Of a stretch of 64,000 nt of DNA, positions 13,801 through 23,835 are shown one piece after another. This stretch comes from Strigamia acuminata (taxonomy: Eukaryota > Arthropoda > Chilopoda > Geophilomorpha > Linotaeniidae). The notes under the pieces are model-generated. The model did not search any database. It had not been told where the DNA came from and saw nothing but the letters and a program-made list of their open reading frames with translations. A program made the position numbers and the translations under genes. Numbering within the stretch: position 1 is the stretch's first letter; each line of letters opens with the position of its first letter. The DNA lies in the NCBI GenBank assembly GCA_949358305.1, contig OX442324.1, forward strand, positions 3,664,001 to 3,728,000, in the 5' to 3' direction.

Positions 13801-15433
13801 CCTCTTTACATTTCACGCTCGGATCAGTTTCCGCTTGAGTTCACATTATGAAACAGCTCTGTGTTTTGTCGTTTCTCATTCTATCAGGAATAGATTCCAG
13901 TCTTGTTCCCCTTTGTCTGTTGTTAGAAAATTTTTATATCTATATTTTTTTTATATTATTATTATTATTAAAAGTAATTTTAAATTTGCGAACACCGTAT
14001 ACTCTTGTTCGACTCAAAAGGGTGGCCTTCTCCCATTGGCCGAGCCGTATCACTGGTGTAGTGATCCAAAAACATAGATCCAAACACCAGAAATGCATTA
14101 CAATGTACAGATATTGTAATCGATTGCCTAGGTAACAGCCAAAATTTCAAAATTGTTTGCTTTCCAGACGAAGCAACCAATAAACAGAACAAAAATGAGT
14201 TTTACATTTATTTGTGCACAAAACTTTATTTCCTAAATGGAAATAACATTTTATAATAAAATAAAATAAAAATTATATCAACTTAAATGGTAATAGCAAT
14301 CACAAAACATAATAAAAATAAAAACTACTTCTATCAGTGGTAGTTATACAGACTGGAGTAATGTGGCTCGGCCAATGGGAGAAGGCCACCCTTTTGAGTC
14401 GAACAAGAGTATAAAAACATAATTTGTTTTTAGGGAATAAAAAACAAAAAAGCATTTAAGGGAAAATGCATTCATTCATCAAAGAATAAATTATTTCAAA
14501 CTTTGGTTTAATCAAATGTGTTTTCAAAGTATAAAATCAACGAATAAAGATTTGTAAACTTAGATAAATTGGTGATTGCTTTGTGAGCATGCCGTAGAAA
14601 AAGATCCATTTTCATATCACACAGGGAACACTGAACACTCTGAATTTTACCGATTTGACTAAACCTATATTGACATAGAACATTCATCAAAAGTTTCTTT
14701 AAGGATTTCATATTCCGTCTCGAAGCAAAAACCATCATCTGAAGAATGACGAAAAAATTGAAAGAAAAATGTTTTAAGTATTAAGAAACTCAGAACCAAA
14801 CTTTTTTTTCTCTCTCTTCTTTTGAAATTAGTAATAAACTGAGACTCAATTTTGTTCGTGCCGCATAGAGCATATGTAAACCCACAAGGTTAAAAAATAT
14901 ATTCACTTAATGCACTTAATTATATTATTTATACATTAAATAATGCATTTCATAATCCAATTGAAAAAAATGCATTTTGAAAAGTGATTTTAACCATGTG
15001 GGATCGTCGTAACGGTATTGTCGCTAAATGCAAAAATATTTTACTAAAACAGATTTTTTAAGAATAAAAAAATAAAAAAATAATATGTAAAAGTCGACTA
15101 AGTTGCCCATGAAGCTCACACGGCATTTAAACTACGAGGAGGGTGATAAAAGACCTAAAACTTGATGCCATACCTGGAGGGAAGAAGCGGAGAGGCAGTT
15201 GACCGAGTCATTTTGCAATTGATTGGGCATATCTGTGCCCAGATACCGCGTCGGTGGATCAGGTTCCGGTGTGTCGACCACACCAGTTGGCGGGCATATA
15301 AGATAGTTAGGTGCTTGTCGCCCATACTGAGCCAGTTGAATACTGATGGTGGTCCCGTGGGGACATTTGATGATCAGCAGACCATCGTCACACGCGTGTT
15401 TCTGAAATGTCCGTAACGTTCCAGACAATAACG
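2658..15433 (-). CDS. eva-1: EVA-1/EVA1C-like transmembrane receptor with two SUEL lectin domains; 7 exons, 5' end missing
   Basis: Exons join as 15433-15174, 9298-9175, 9116-8967, 4374-4231, 4061-3873, 3559-3365 and 2992-2658, read on minus. They give 464 residues plus stop. SUEL/Gal_lectin domain 1 spans residues ~12-126, domain 2 ~133-225, an acidic Pro/Ser-rich linker ~227-350, a transmembrane segment ~359-385 and a basic tail 386-464. All introns are GT..AG. The first internal one is phase 0 and the other five are phase 1. The intron entering 15433 is also phase 1. Known of the family: C. elegans EVA-1 is a SLT-1 co-receptor acting with SAX-3/Robo, and vertebrate EVA1C has two SUEL domains, one membrane pass and heparin binding. 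A plasma-membrane guidance receptor is inferred. The signal peptide exon lies upstream and is not identified. A lectin-domain GPCR (latrophilin) is excluded by the single pass and the paired SUEL domains. Confidence 0.9.
3365..3559 (-). CDS. eva-1: eva-1 exon: juxtamembrane stalk
   Basis: The exon is 195 bp, phase 1 at both ends, and encodes residues 290-353. It opens with SPPPGPYPSS, continues with an acidic ASDEEDSLSDLEGD and ends with VIGFVVEWIAARKFIR just before the membrane exon. A sequon NCT lies at residue 323. An internal CAG/GTAAAC could act as an earlier donor, giving a shorter form. It is phase 0, however, and would not join the phase-1 acceptor at 2992 in frame, so the 3365 donor (CGAG/GTAAAT) is preferred. 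Confidence 0.75.
3721..3733. promoter_or_regulatory. X-box-like palindrome in an eva-1 intron
   Basis: GTTGCTAAGCAAC is a near X-box with a one-base spacer, between the stalk exons. One half-site deviates from the consensus. Confidence 0.25.
3873..4061 (-). CDS. eva-1: eva-1 exon: acidic extracellular linker
   Basis: The exon is 189 bp, phase 1 at both ends, and encodes residues 227-288. It starts with a basic PKKILKDRY, then runs into a Glu/Asp-rich stretch (VDSEDTEEDSNEGDEE) and a Ser/Pro/Tyr region, and ends in basic TKDTKRKS. There is no recognised domain. It is probably a flexible stalk between the lectin domains and the membrane. The acceptor AAAG/CTCCC is weak, but phase and reading frame fit both neighbours. 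The donor is ATCAG/GTGATT. Confidence 0.75.
4231..4374 (-). CDS. eva-1: eva-1 exon: C-terminal half of SUEL domain 2
   Basis: The exon is 144 bp. The acceptor is CTTTTGGCAG and the donor TGTG/GTAAGT is near-consensus. It encodes residues 179-225 with DCQAS, RICHGRRKCSM, ETFGNPCEEP and KYLRVVYTC. The canonical DPC is NPC here, so both signature motifs of domain 2 are changed (FGR and NPC) while the cysteine pattern is kept. This suggests a structural or heparin-type role rather than a standard rhamnose pocket (inference). The intron before it is 4.6 kb. Confidence 0.92.
4375..8966 (-). other. eva-1 intron (4.6 kb)
   Basis: The intron runs between the two halves of SUEL domain 2, with GTATGA donor and TTGGCAG acceptor. 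It contains A-runs of 24, 26 and 21 bases (4514-4537, 5605-5630, 5848-5868) and a pogo-like relic at 6652-6812. ORFs in it are Lys/Phe-rich homopolymer translations. No alternative exon is recognised. Confidence 0.7.
6652..6812. mobile_element. Pogo/Tigger-like MITE relic
   Basis: A 161-bp segment is bounded by TA dinucleotides. The ends read TACAGCAAACGCCCGATTAT and, from the other side, TACGGTGGAACGTTAATTAT, which resemble degenerate pogo-family TIRs (CAGT..CTCGATTATCCGAAC). The inside has GATTATACGAACAGC and GATTATGCGAACAAATCGG. A related copy lies at about 16872-17055. There is no coding capacity. Confidence 0.55.
8967..9116 (-). CDS. eva-1: eva-1 exon: N-terminal half of SUEL domain 2
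   Basis: The exon is 150 bp, separated from the previous one by a 58-bp intron (9117-9174). Two AG acceptors lie close together. Only the one giving RP-S-EFRSK keeps frame, so I chose 9116. It encodes residues 129-177 with VICEGEALQLKC, SASFGRTHHG and LECPQP. The usual YGR motif is FGR here, which may alter sugar binding compared with domain 1. The donor is GAAGAAG/GTATGA. Confidence 0.88.
9175..9298 (-). CDS. eva-1: eva-1 exon: C-terminal half of SUEL domain 1
   Basis: The exon is 124 bp and encodes residues 87-127 plus one base of a split Ser codon. It enters in phase 0 after TATTACAG and leaves at CGACCAA/GTAATT. It carries the expected motifs SCQEKKTC, a TFGADPCPG stretch holding the diagnostic DPC motif, and KYVEVAYKC. 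It joins the preceding exon as ..SSLQ/TVVDS.. without a gap, which supports the 5.9 kb intron between them. Confidence 0.9.
10859..10889. repeat. T31 homopolymer
   Basis: This is the only run of T of at least 18 bases I counted on the plus strand. It lies in the eva-1 5.9-kb intron. Confidence 0.9.
13998..14413. mobile_element. 416-bp MITE with perfect ~49-bp terminal inverted repeats
   Basis: The left end starts TATACTCTTGTTCGACTC and continues through GGGTGGCCTTCTCCCATTGG to CCGAGCC. The right end (14365-14413) is its exact reverse complement. The ends imply a TA target duplication, as in Tc1/mariner-type elements. It sits inside the eva-1 5.9-kb intron. It shares TATACTCT ends and an internal ATCACTGGTGTAGTG block with 45359-45745. 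It has no transposase. Confidence 0.8.
14884..15003. mobile_element. Short AT-rich MITE with CCCACAWGGTT ends
   Basis: The left end reads ACAAGGTTAAAAAATATATT and the right end, reversed, reads CCCACATGGTTAAAATCACT. The inside has TAATGCATTTCATAAT and AAAAAATGCATTTT blocks like those at 30.2 kb. It belongs to the family that includes 25652-26044 and the interior of 54858-55364. Boundaries are approximate. Confidence 0.5.
15174..15433 (-). CDS. eva-1: eva-1 exon: N-terminal half of SUEL domain 1
   Basis: The exon is 260 bp and encodes residues 1-86 of the visible protein. The acceptor follows a T-rich tract ending TTTGCAG and the donor is CTCCAG/GTATGG. The exon starts with the last two bases of a split codon, so the missing upstream exon must end in phase 1. 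Landmarks are ACDDG (first domain cysteine), IIKCP, the YGR motif typical of rhamnose-binding lectins, LICPP and VNCLSASSLQ. A Pro-rich loop between ICPP and VNC is longer than in many SUEL domains. An N-glycosylation sequon NDS lies at residues 74-76. Confidence 0.88.
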
Positions 15434-16871
15434 CTGCAAATAAAAGAAAAAAAGAAAGAAATTATAACATTTTTCAAAAGAAAAAAAATTAGTTTTTATT
15501 TTTTTTTTAAATAATAAATAAGAAATCAAAAAAAAAAAAACTAATAAATAATAAAAAGTCTCCATTTGTGACACTAAAAATAAAAAAAATCAAACAAAAA
15601 ACTGCACAAGAAAATATTGATATTTTCATTACTGCGCAGCAAACATTTCTTTTTGCCACTTTCCAAATGGCGTCGGTAAATATTTGTGGTTTGTGTTGTT
15701 TATTCAGGAGTAAAATTCCTTTCACTTCAACCCTTTAAGTCGCTTAAGGAAATCTCAGAAAAACAGGAAGTGTGCCAGCAGAATCCTGTGAAAAATTTAT
15801 GACGACTTCCGCCCATATGACACGTCATCAAGTAGAAAATTTCAAGTAAATAACAAGAAACCCAAGGGTTTTGCAAACTTGAAAACAAAGGAAAGGGAAT
15901 AAAAGGGAAACCCAAACTGCATATATAGATATATATATGGATGGATGGCAAAATTGGCAAACATAAAATTGCACTTTACCCGGCGCCATCTTGGGCGTAT
16001 ATTGCAGCAACGTCTCGCTCGACACAAGTTGTGAATAGTTAAAATACTAGCGCAGCATCGACCACAAATTTGCAGCTCACCTGAACTGAAAGGTTAATGC
16101 GTCAGACACTGGCTTTACAAATTGTAACTCATTGCAAACTAATGATCCATCAACCCGTTCCTAATCTCATCCCTGCTTGATTAATGACGCAACTCTGCGT
16201 TTCACTTTCACCCGGGATATCGACAATGTTTGGGTTTGCTAACTTAATTGAAAATTCTTACAACACTGTTTCAATTGAACAATTCATCATGTTCTTCGAG
16301 CCCAACAACATTCAGATTTCAAAATGCGCCTGGCTCCGTTATTTATGATCCAAAACCATCTCGCTGATCCGTGTCTCTACGGGGGGCTGTGAGGAACATC
16401 TCAAACTCAACGACTGCTGTTTTAGTTCCAAACACACATTTGCAACATCTCCGACATTTAATTATCACTTAATTGAGTAAACAATTATACTAATTGCAAA
16501 TTTGTGCGCTAAATCACCAGATCGATAAATCGATCACGAGTTGTTGGCAGAAAAAAGAAAAAAAACAATGTTGGACACGACATTCCAAAATTTATTTATC
16601 GCCACAGACACGTTCTTGCTTGTGCTTCTTGCTCGTGACGATAAATTAATCGTCATGTTACATCCATGTATCTATGGCAGACAGTGACAGGCCCGGATCA
16701 AGACGCACTCAAAACACACAGCTGCAGGGGCCCGAGCATTCAGACTGTTGGAATGTCTTTTTGTCTGGCTGGGCTGGGGTAACATGGTCTGCGAGTGCTA
16801 AATCATTCCTTCCAAAGCTCCACAAATCATTCCCATTTTTCAAGACCCAATAGAAAATTCATTCGCACTTT

Positions 16872-17055
16872 TTGAGTCTCCGATTATTCGAACATCGGTT
16901 ATTTAAACGACCGGTTATCCGAACAGCGGGAATCCATTTTTTAACGATTTTTTTGATCGATATATCAACTTCATACGTATGGACATAAACCCCGTGTCCG
17001 ATTATGCAAACAAATCGATTTTATGAACACCTATGTCTCCCAGTTAGTCGGGATG
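16872..17055. mobile_element. Second pogo/Tigger-like relic
   Basis: It shares with 6652-6812 the ordered blocks CGATTAT..CGAAC, ACAGC, a TTTAACGATTTTT/ATCGATAT core, GATTATGCAAACAAATCGAT and TATGAACACCT. It carries three successive 'GGTTATYYRAAC' variants near its left end. The outer boundaries are uncertain. It lies upstream of the visible eva-1 exons. Confidence 0.5.
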
Positions 17056-17620
17056 ATTTTTATATTTTTATGTTTAAGCGGCAATAATTCCTTTGACCAG
17101 ACGCGCGCGAGATAAGCCTTTCCATGCAATGTTGTTAAATATTAAAACATCAACTTTTCATTTTGACAACAGCTTCAACTCGCAAGAAGAGAAACTGTAC
17201 AGCACCAGCAGAACAACTTATCCCTTAGATTAGTGCTAAAAGTTTCATTCCAAGATAGTTTAAGAACTTAAGCCACGATTAATGGAGAAACAAAACAAAT
17301 TGAACGTTATCCAGTAAAATGATGAATGGAAGGCCACAGGAGTTCACTTTTGAGTTGATTGCACCAGACAGATGCTCGTGATGGCTTGTCACTTCCTTTA
17401 GTTATTGGTTTTCATACAGCCCAACCCTAAGCCAAATTCAATACGGAAACAATTTTTTTTTAACTTCTCACGTAGAAAACGCTGTCTCCATAACACTTCA
17501 AACAACTTAAATCTCCATATTTTTCTTACAAATACACCGGAAGAGTGCAATCTCCATAATTATTGAAATCTTTTAAAAAAAACTAAACAGTTTTGATGCA
17601 CAGTCCTTCAAGCTTATTGA

Positions 17621-17836
17621 TACTGTACAAATGGCCTTTTTACACGAAAATCAAGTTTAGCTATTTTAAGTTTATCTATCATTATTTGCCCGGTCTATCT
17701 TTTAATACTTTTGTTAGGGCAAGACGAGAGACCGGGTCAAGATTGATGACATTGAATCTCAATGGATTTTTATGCCACCTGGTAGATAAAATTAAAAAAA
17801 CCAAACTGAAGAAAGTTTTTTTTGTCCACCACTGTA
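17621..17836 (-). mobile_element. Tc1/mariner-like MITE
   Basis: Read on minus, it starts TACAGTGGTGGACAAAAAAA, then a CTTCAGTTT block, AATTTTATCTACC, AATCCATTGAGATTCAATG and AAAAGATAGACCGGGCAAAT, and closes with AGATAAACTTAAAATAGC. It matches 55037-55225 almost base for base through the middle. The ends are consistent with a TA target. A 147-aa frame crossing it is not a protein. Confidence 0.65.
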
Positions 17837-20800
17837 CTGTAAAGAATTCTGTGTGTTGTGACTGCATCCAACAATACATCAAAGCTGTGAATAAAAAAAA
17901 AAACATATTGTATCTACACCGTTTAGGTAATAATAACACTTTATTTGGTCTCCTTGTGGTCTCCTTGTTAGTAATAAATGATACAAAAGCAATAAAGTCA
18001 ATTTTTTTCTTTCGTCTTAATAAATGGAAACGGTAGAGGGCACTTTTCATTCCACTTCTTGTATTCGCACTGTGATACAACAAGTTAGAGTGGGCCCATT
18101 TCTCATTTTACATGTCGCTCGTTCGGTGCAGGTAAATGGTGCGTGACAAACTAAGATTTAACTGGAGAAAGAAAGGACCTTACCTAAGATAGTCGGTTTC
18201 GGATTCAATGTCGACACAGAGAAATCGCAATGGAAAAAAAGGGGGTAAAAAGGATTTTCCACTTGACAAATCTGTGATAAGTACACACGGATTTATGGGA
18301 AGAATTTTCTAAAAGACTCCATTCCACGTTTTATTTGCTTTCACTCGTTTTAAGATGATTGAGACGTGAATAAAACTTGGTTTCTGGTATAAAGTAAATC
18401 GTTTGCATTAAAAAATACGAGAAAAAAAAAACTGTAAAAAAAAGTTCAAACAATCTTTCATTACTGTAAAGGAAAAATTCATTACAAAAATTCATTCACA
18501 CGGAATAAATCTTCAGTTTTTTTTTTTTCCTTTTCCATTTCAACAATCACATACTTCTTCACCTTACCAACAACTTTCTCTTAATTCATCATTCCATTCG
18601 TTTTGTTTTGCATAAAAAAAAATTTCAATAACAATAAAACGAAACCATCCAAGCGTTAAAACTCGCACAAAACAAAGAACATAAACAAAGAAATTTATTT
18701 AATTGTGTTCCATGAGAAAATCGTAAATAAGAAATAATATTATTCAATGTCTATGGAAGTTGCTCTTTATTTACATCAGTTATCTCCTAGCCATCCCTTC
18801 TAGCTACTGTACTCCCATTGCTTCATTCTGTTTTTTCTTTTTTTCTTTCTTTCTTCCTTCAAATTCAACTCAACTCAGCTCACCCCGCCGTTGAATATTT
18901 AACGCCCACTTCCTCATCATCATGGCAGCTAAAGCTGAATGGCCACAATCGGAAACCATTTGAACACAACTTTGGCGGGGATGGGCTGAAAAGTTCATCG
19001 CTGATCTAAAGAGTTTGGTTATTTTATTCCTTTTTCTTTTTTTTCCAGATAAACTTTCAATCTGGCAGCCGCAGCAAGTCAACCTCTGACCGCGTGAACA
19101 CGCGTACACACTACAAGTGTGAATTAAGCACATCATTTCAAAATAATTAAGTTTAAAGTAAGTGGCCATAAACTTACGTAAAATTAATTACAAAAATAAT
19201 GAAAATAATAATTAAAAGCATAAATAAATTCTGAATAATTTAATTTATTTAATAAATCATGTTCATTCAAATAGAAGCAAAGTCGCTGTCATCCCAGAAA
19301 AGAAAAGAAAAAAGTAGAAAGCAAAAAAAAAAAAAAAAAAAAAAACATTACTAAACTTTGTCCGAATGTTTTATAGAATAAATTTTTTCAAATTTGCCAA
19401 ATTGTGCTTGAAGTGCTGCATTCATTGCCGTTTCTGAGCATGCATAAAAGCCGTGAAAAAATTCCTTTTGTGTGACAAGCTGTACACACATTTGCTGCTC
19501 TTTTATGATTTCACTGGCCATGTAAACAAAGCAGCAGATGCGTTTCTATCTTTAACTTTATATAATCAAATGTGCTTTTTATGCTGAGCACCTGCTGTCT
19601 GCTATCAACTAAAACATTTGCTCTTATCCTCTGACTTGATGAATATGTGCTAAATATAACAGAAAAATGTTATCTTCCATTCCATTACTTAAAGGTGCAT
19701 TTTTGAATAAGTCAATTTATTATTTTTATCTTAGAAAAAAAAAAAATTCCACTCACCCCACCATCGTGTTGTTTTTTTTTGTTTTTTTTTCTTGCAAAAA
19801 TCTTAACCTTCTGCAATTTCTATCTATTGTTTTTCCCCTTAATCCCTATCAAGAAGAACAGCTGCATACAAAAGAGAAAATCATTTCCTAAGGGTTATAA
19901 ATGGAGTGCAGGAATATTTGAAGGAATAAGGCGTCACTTCATAGTCTACCCATAACAAACTCGTTCATTTTGTCAAATTTTTTCATTTATCCACAAAGCA
20001 ATGAATACAAAGTTTCAATCTGCTGGCTGCAGCAAATGGACATTTTTGCCTCACAAAACCGCAATTCAGCTGCGTATGCTGTGTAATGATAAATTAATCG
20101 TTTTAAACGATTTAGTTAGAAAATTTGCCGGATTAGAAAGAAAAATATATATATACACGTATATAAAAATAATGTAGTTTATATTCCAATCACTTTAAGT
20201 GCCAAGACACTATGCCTTGTATTCTCTTCCTTCACTGAACTGAATGTGATTTGGCTTCAGAAACTCGCCATCTCGTGCCAGTTCGCAGATTAAATTTCAC
20301 GCTTCTCTATACACAACCGCGTCAACTCAATTCGTGGAACCAGCCATTTATTCACAGCATCCAAGACCACTCAAGTGCAACAAAATTTCAAAATGATATC
20401 CATTATAAATATCTTATACAGTCCACCCCCCGCCAAAAGAAAATAAATTCTAAAAAAATTCTAAAAAAAAAAAAAAAAAAATTCATCATTTTCTATCAAT
20501 ATCCAATCAATCAAATAGCACAAACACACACCACCTCCATATATCAATCAATAAGTCATCACGGTTTATTCATTCAATCGTCGTATGAATTCATCACAGC
20601 CACGAGAAAATTTCATTTCATTTTAATACATCATTTTCCACTTTATGCAAAATCCTAAACGGATCGACCAGTCCATGCAACTTGAATAAACCATCTCCAA
20701 TTTTGTTAGAAACGGCGCCTAAACTGAGAACGTGTTCCACTCTGCATGTTACTATATCCTCATAATTACAGTTGCCTAATTTGGCTCGAAATTGTTTCTT

Positions 20801-21358
20801 CATTCAAATAAACGGAAATTGCTGGACTTTCAAACTTTTCACAGGAAATTCAATATACTGACCAACCATTAAAATATCTTTAAAATTAAACAAACATTTA
20901 CAACAATTAAAATAATTTAAAATATGATTACACAAGAGAATAAATAATATTGGAAATTTGTTTCATGAAGTTGTTTTACCATTTTAAGCATATTTGTGCA
21001 GAATTTTCATAAATCAAACATTAATTTTAAAGATCTTCCAGCGAGCAAATAAAAGAAATATTTACAAAATTCTGACAAATAATTGGATTAGATGTTTTTT
21101 TAAAATCTCATCTTTATCAAATCGCATTAAAGCTTAATTGGAAAATAATCAAAAGCTGCATCCAATCTTTAAGCTTATCTTCAACTGTCTTTGTCTTCCG
21201 AAGAGCCAGCTCCATTTTCTTCATCAGACATGCAAAGGTCACCATCACTTGGCATTTTAAACCTCGTCAGAGCCATTCTTAAGTGTTGATAAGAGAATGT
21301 TATTGAGAACTGCTTTCTACTTACATCGTGTACTCAATCCTTTCCCTATGGGACTTGG

Positions 21359-21372
21359 GTTGCCCTAGCAAC
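21359..21372. promoter_or_regulatory. RFX X-box-like palindrome
   Basis: GTTGCCCTAGCAAC fits the X-box consensus in both halves. It lies within a longer imperfect palindrome (ATGGGA..TCCCAT). Confidence 0.35.
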
Positions 21373-22615
21373 AACCAGCATCCCATTTGTCATCTTCACC
21401 CAACCCAAGTTCAAAGATCAACTCTTCTATGTTGAACTAACAGTTTTGTCTTAACACCGTCTCACTTCCAACGCAAAAATAATAATAAAAATAAAAGTGA
21501 ATTTCATGTCATTTTGATTAATTTTATTAATGCACTGCCACCCTGGTTTGTTTGTTTATTTTTTTTTATATCTCACCAAAAAAATCGATAATAAAGTAAA
21601 CAGATAAAAGTGTTAAAAGAATAATAAAACTCTCCTCGCTCATCCTGCAGTGAACCAGTAGGAGGGCACATTCACCCATTTCAGACAAACTCATTTATTT
21701 GCCAACTGCAATTTGGAGGATTTCTAATGGGCTCTGGCTCCTCTTGTCTAAATCAACCTTCACTTTGTTGTGATTCCTTTATAATTGATCGTGTAAACAC
21801 TCAATTTTTTATATTATAAAAAACTGTGGGCAAAATAAAGCACCAAGATAATGTCTTGCACATTTTTAATCTATTAAATAATCCACCAATTGTAAATATA
21901 TATATATATATATATATTTTATTATTATTGTAAACAAAGCTATATTAAGCGGCATTCTTTATTATAAGCAAAAAACTTCACATTTCTCTCTCCAAAATTG
22001 AAAAACAAAACAAAAAAATCTTTTTATATTTGTTTTCATTTCCCTAATAAAAGCCCTTTCATCTATTTTCTCGATGATTCTTTTGTTTTCAAAACAAACG
22101 ATAACATTTTGTCATTTATCAAAACAAAAAAAAAATATGCAATAGCAAAATTTTGAGACATCACAACAAAGATGGAATTAAAAGATTTCAAAAAATCAAA
22201 AAAAAAAATCTTTGGAAAACCTAAATAACAAAACTATCTTGTCGTAAGTCGTAATCTAAGAAAACATGTGATCCACCAATAATAATAATATGTCTGTTGC
22301 GGAGTATTTGTTATTTTAAATTCTTCTCAGTTTAAAAAAAACTAGAAGAAACAAGTGTTATTTACTGTTGTTGTAACCTGTTTTAACTTAATTATTCCTA
22401 ACTAATTAAACTAAGGTACAAGCAGTTGCCACACTGGGTGTTATCAAAACTATGTAGATAATATTAATAAGACAATAATATTTTCTCAATACAAACACTT
22501 AAATAATTTAGTCTGAGATTAGAATAATTTTTACACACTTTACATGAAATATTTAGATACATTCTTTGATACTGAAATTATACATTGACTATTTAAATTA
22601 ACTAATATTAAGTAA

Positions 22616-23000
22616 ATGAACTGTGTTAATGAATGGAAAATGATATGTAACATGATGACGGCAATGGCTTGCCGACGTTGGCGCATGTCACAATGGCTTT
22701 TCGTGACGATAATCGATCAATTCTTGCCCGAAATAATTCGGTTTTCTTCACTTAAAAATAACGGCAAATATTCCGATATCTTATCCCTACTTCTACTCAC
22801 AAACTGCACGACGACAAACAATTTGGGCAATTCTTCTGACTGTGGTCGAAAGAATTCCTTATGCTGGTCGAAAGAATTCCTTATGCTGAACTGACGACGT
22901 GGCGACTTCAGGCAATTTGGGACCTTTCTCGGCTTGGGCGGCACGATGAGCTTTGCAATGATGCCGACTTTGGCTTCTTTTCACCGGCTCTTGATAAGCT
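22616..23000. other. G+C-richer island with unrecognised short ORFs on both strands
   Basis: Base composition rises clearly above the flanks. Plus holds a 92-aa frame (MNCVNEWKM..) and minus a 75-aa frame (MPPKPRKVPNC..), the latter ending near a donor-like CAGTTT/GTGAGT. A 21-22 bp direct duplication (TGGTCGAAAGAATTCCTTAT) at 22840-22885 is embedded. It may be a decayed retroelement fragment or a cryptic exon. No domain is recognised. Confidence 0.35.
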
Positions 23001-23255
23001 CAAGGCTAGGCTGTGGTCTTAGCTCAATTCAGTATTAACTGAGCAAAGAATAACTCTGACAACAAATGCTATTTGTTGCAAGAAAGTTTTCACTGGCTGT
23101 GAAATAATGACATAAATCACAAGTTAGATCAAGAAATTGGTTTGGTATCAGGAGATAACTTTTGTGACTGTTCATGGAAATGATTTGGTTTTAGACTGTT
23201 TTCTCAACCTCAGACAGGATATGCATCCTGTTGAGACATAGGGGCTTGTAGTCCT

Positions 23256-23269
23256 GTTGCCTTGGCAAC
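23256..23269. promoter_or_regulatory. Perfect RFX X-box palindrome
   Basis: GTTGCCTTGGCAAC matches the RFX-family X-box (GTNRCC, spacer, RGYAAC) with both half-sites perfect. RFX factors control ciliary and neuronal genes in animals. Binding is inferred. Confidence 0.4.
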
Positions 23270-23784
23270 GACCTAATTGTTCATGAGAACTAACTTTTTT
23301 TGTAAAAAATAAAAAATAACAAACATAAATAAATCTGATAAAATAAAATATATATATATATTTCCATTAAATATTCTTATTTTTAGTTTTCACCCTGATG
23401 ATTACCGGGTCACCGCACTATGGATTCCGAAAACTCTTCTTCCACTCCACCACTAACCCAAAAAACGAGGAAAATTTAATCAGATCACAAGTGAGTATCA
23501 CGTACACCAAGCAACGAGTTTACGTGATCTCGTGTTTTCTTCAATAGCCACACTAGAAACAAGAAAGAGCGAAAGGCCTTGTGGGAAAACAAGAGACGAA
23601 TGAGACCATACAATGTAATCAGAAAGTGGTGTGTGTGTGTTATATAGAGTGGGGAGGAAGAGGATGCAAGATGTGATTGGAGAAAAAAGAAGAAAAAGAA
23701 GGAAACAGAAGCACACCCACCAGTACACTCAATTCCCTCCCCCATTTTGGCTAAGTGCCAGCGAACCGATTTTAACAAGACATC

Positions 23785-23797
23785 TTTCTCTTCTTCT

Positions 23798-23829
<32 letters not shown>

Positions 23830-23835
23830 TTCTTC
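23785..23835. repeat. (TTC)n microsatellite
   Basis: About 16 TTC triplets with one CTC-type interruption. On minus this gives a poly-Glu run in a 129-aa frame, which is an artefact. Confidence 0.9.

Larger units (their letters stand above)
9299..15173 (-). other. eva-1 intron (5.9 kb)
   Basis: The intron splits SUEL domain 1 in phase 0. It holds a (GA)n tract near 10024-10041, a T31 run at 10859-10889, a TIR element at 13998-14413 and a short AT-rich MITE at 14884-15003. A less AT-rich block at about 11.92-12.28 kb contains GATA-like TTATCAG and could be regulatory, but no coding frame is convincing there. Confidence 0.65.
15434..22600. other. Upstream non-coding region, possibly eva-1 intron
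   Basis: No exon is supported. It contains the pogo-like relic (16.87-17.06 kb), a Tc1-like MITE (17.62-17.84 kb), an (AT)n tract, and a less AT-rich stretch at 16.0-16.8 kb with homeodomain-type TTAATGA/ATTAATGAC sites that could be regulatory. ORFs at 17593, 17682 and 20251 are repeat or low-complexity translations. Confidence 0.55.

Noticed and set aside
17593-18083. 147-aa plus and 133-aa minus ORFs
   Set aside because: Both overlap a Tc1/mariner-like MITE whose non-coding copies occur elsewhere in the window.
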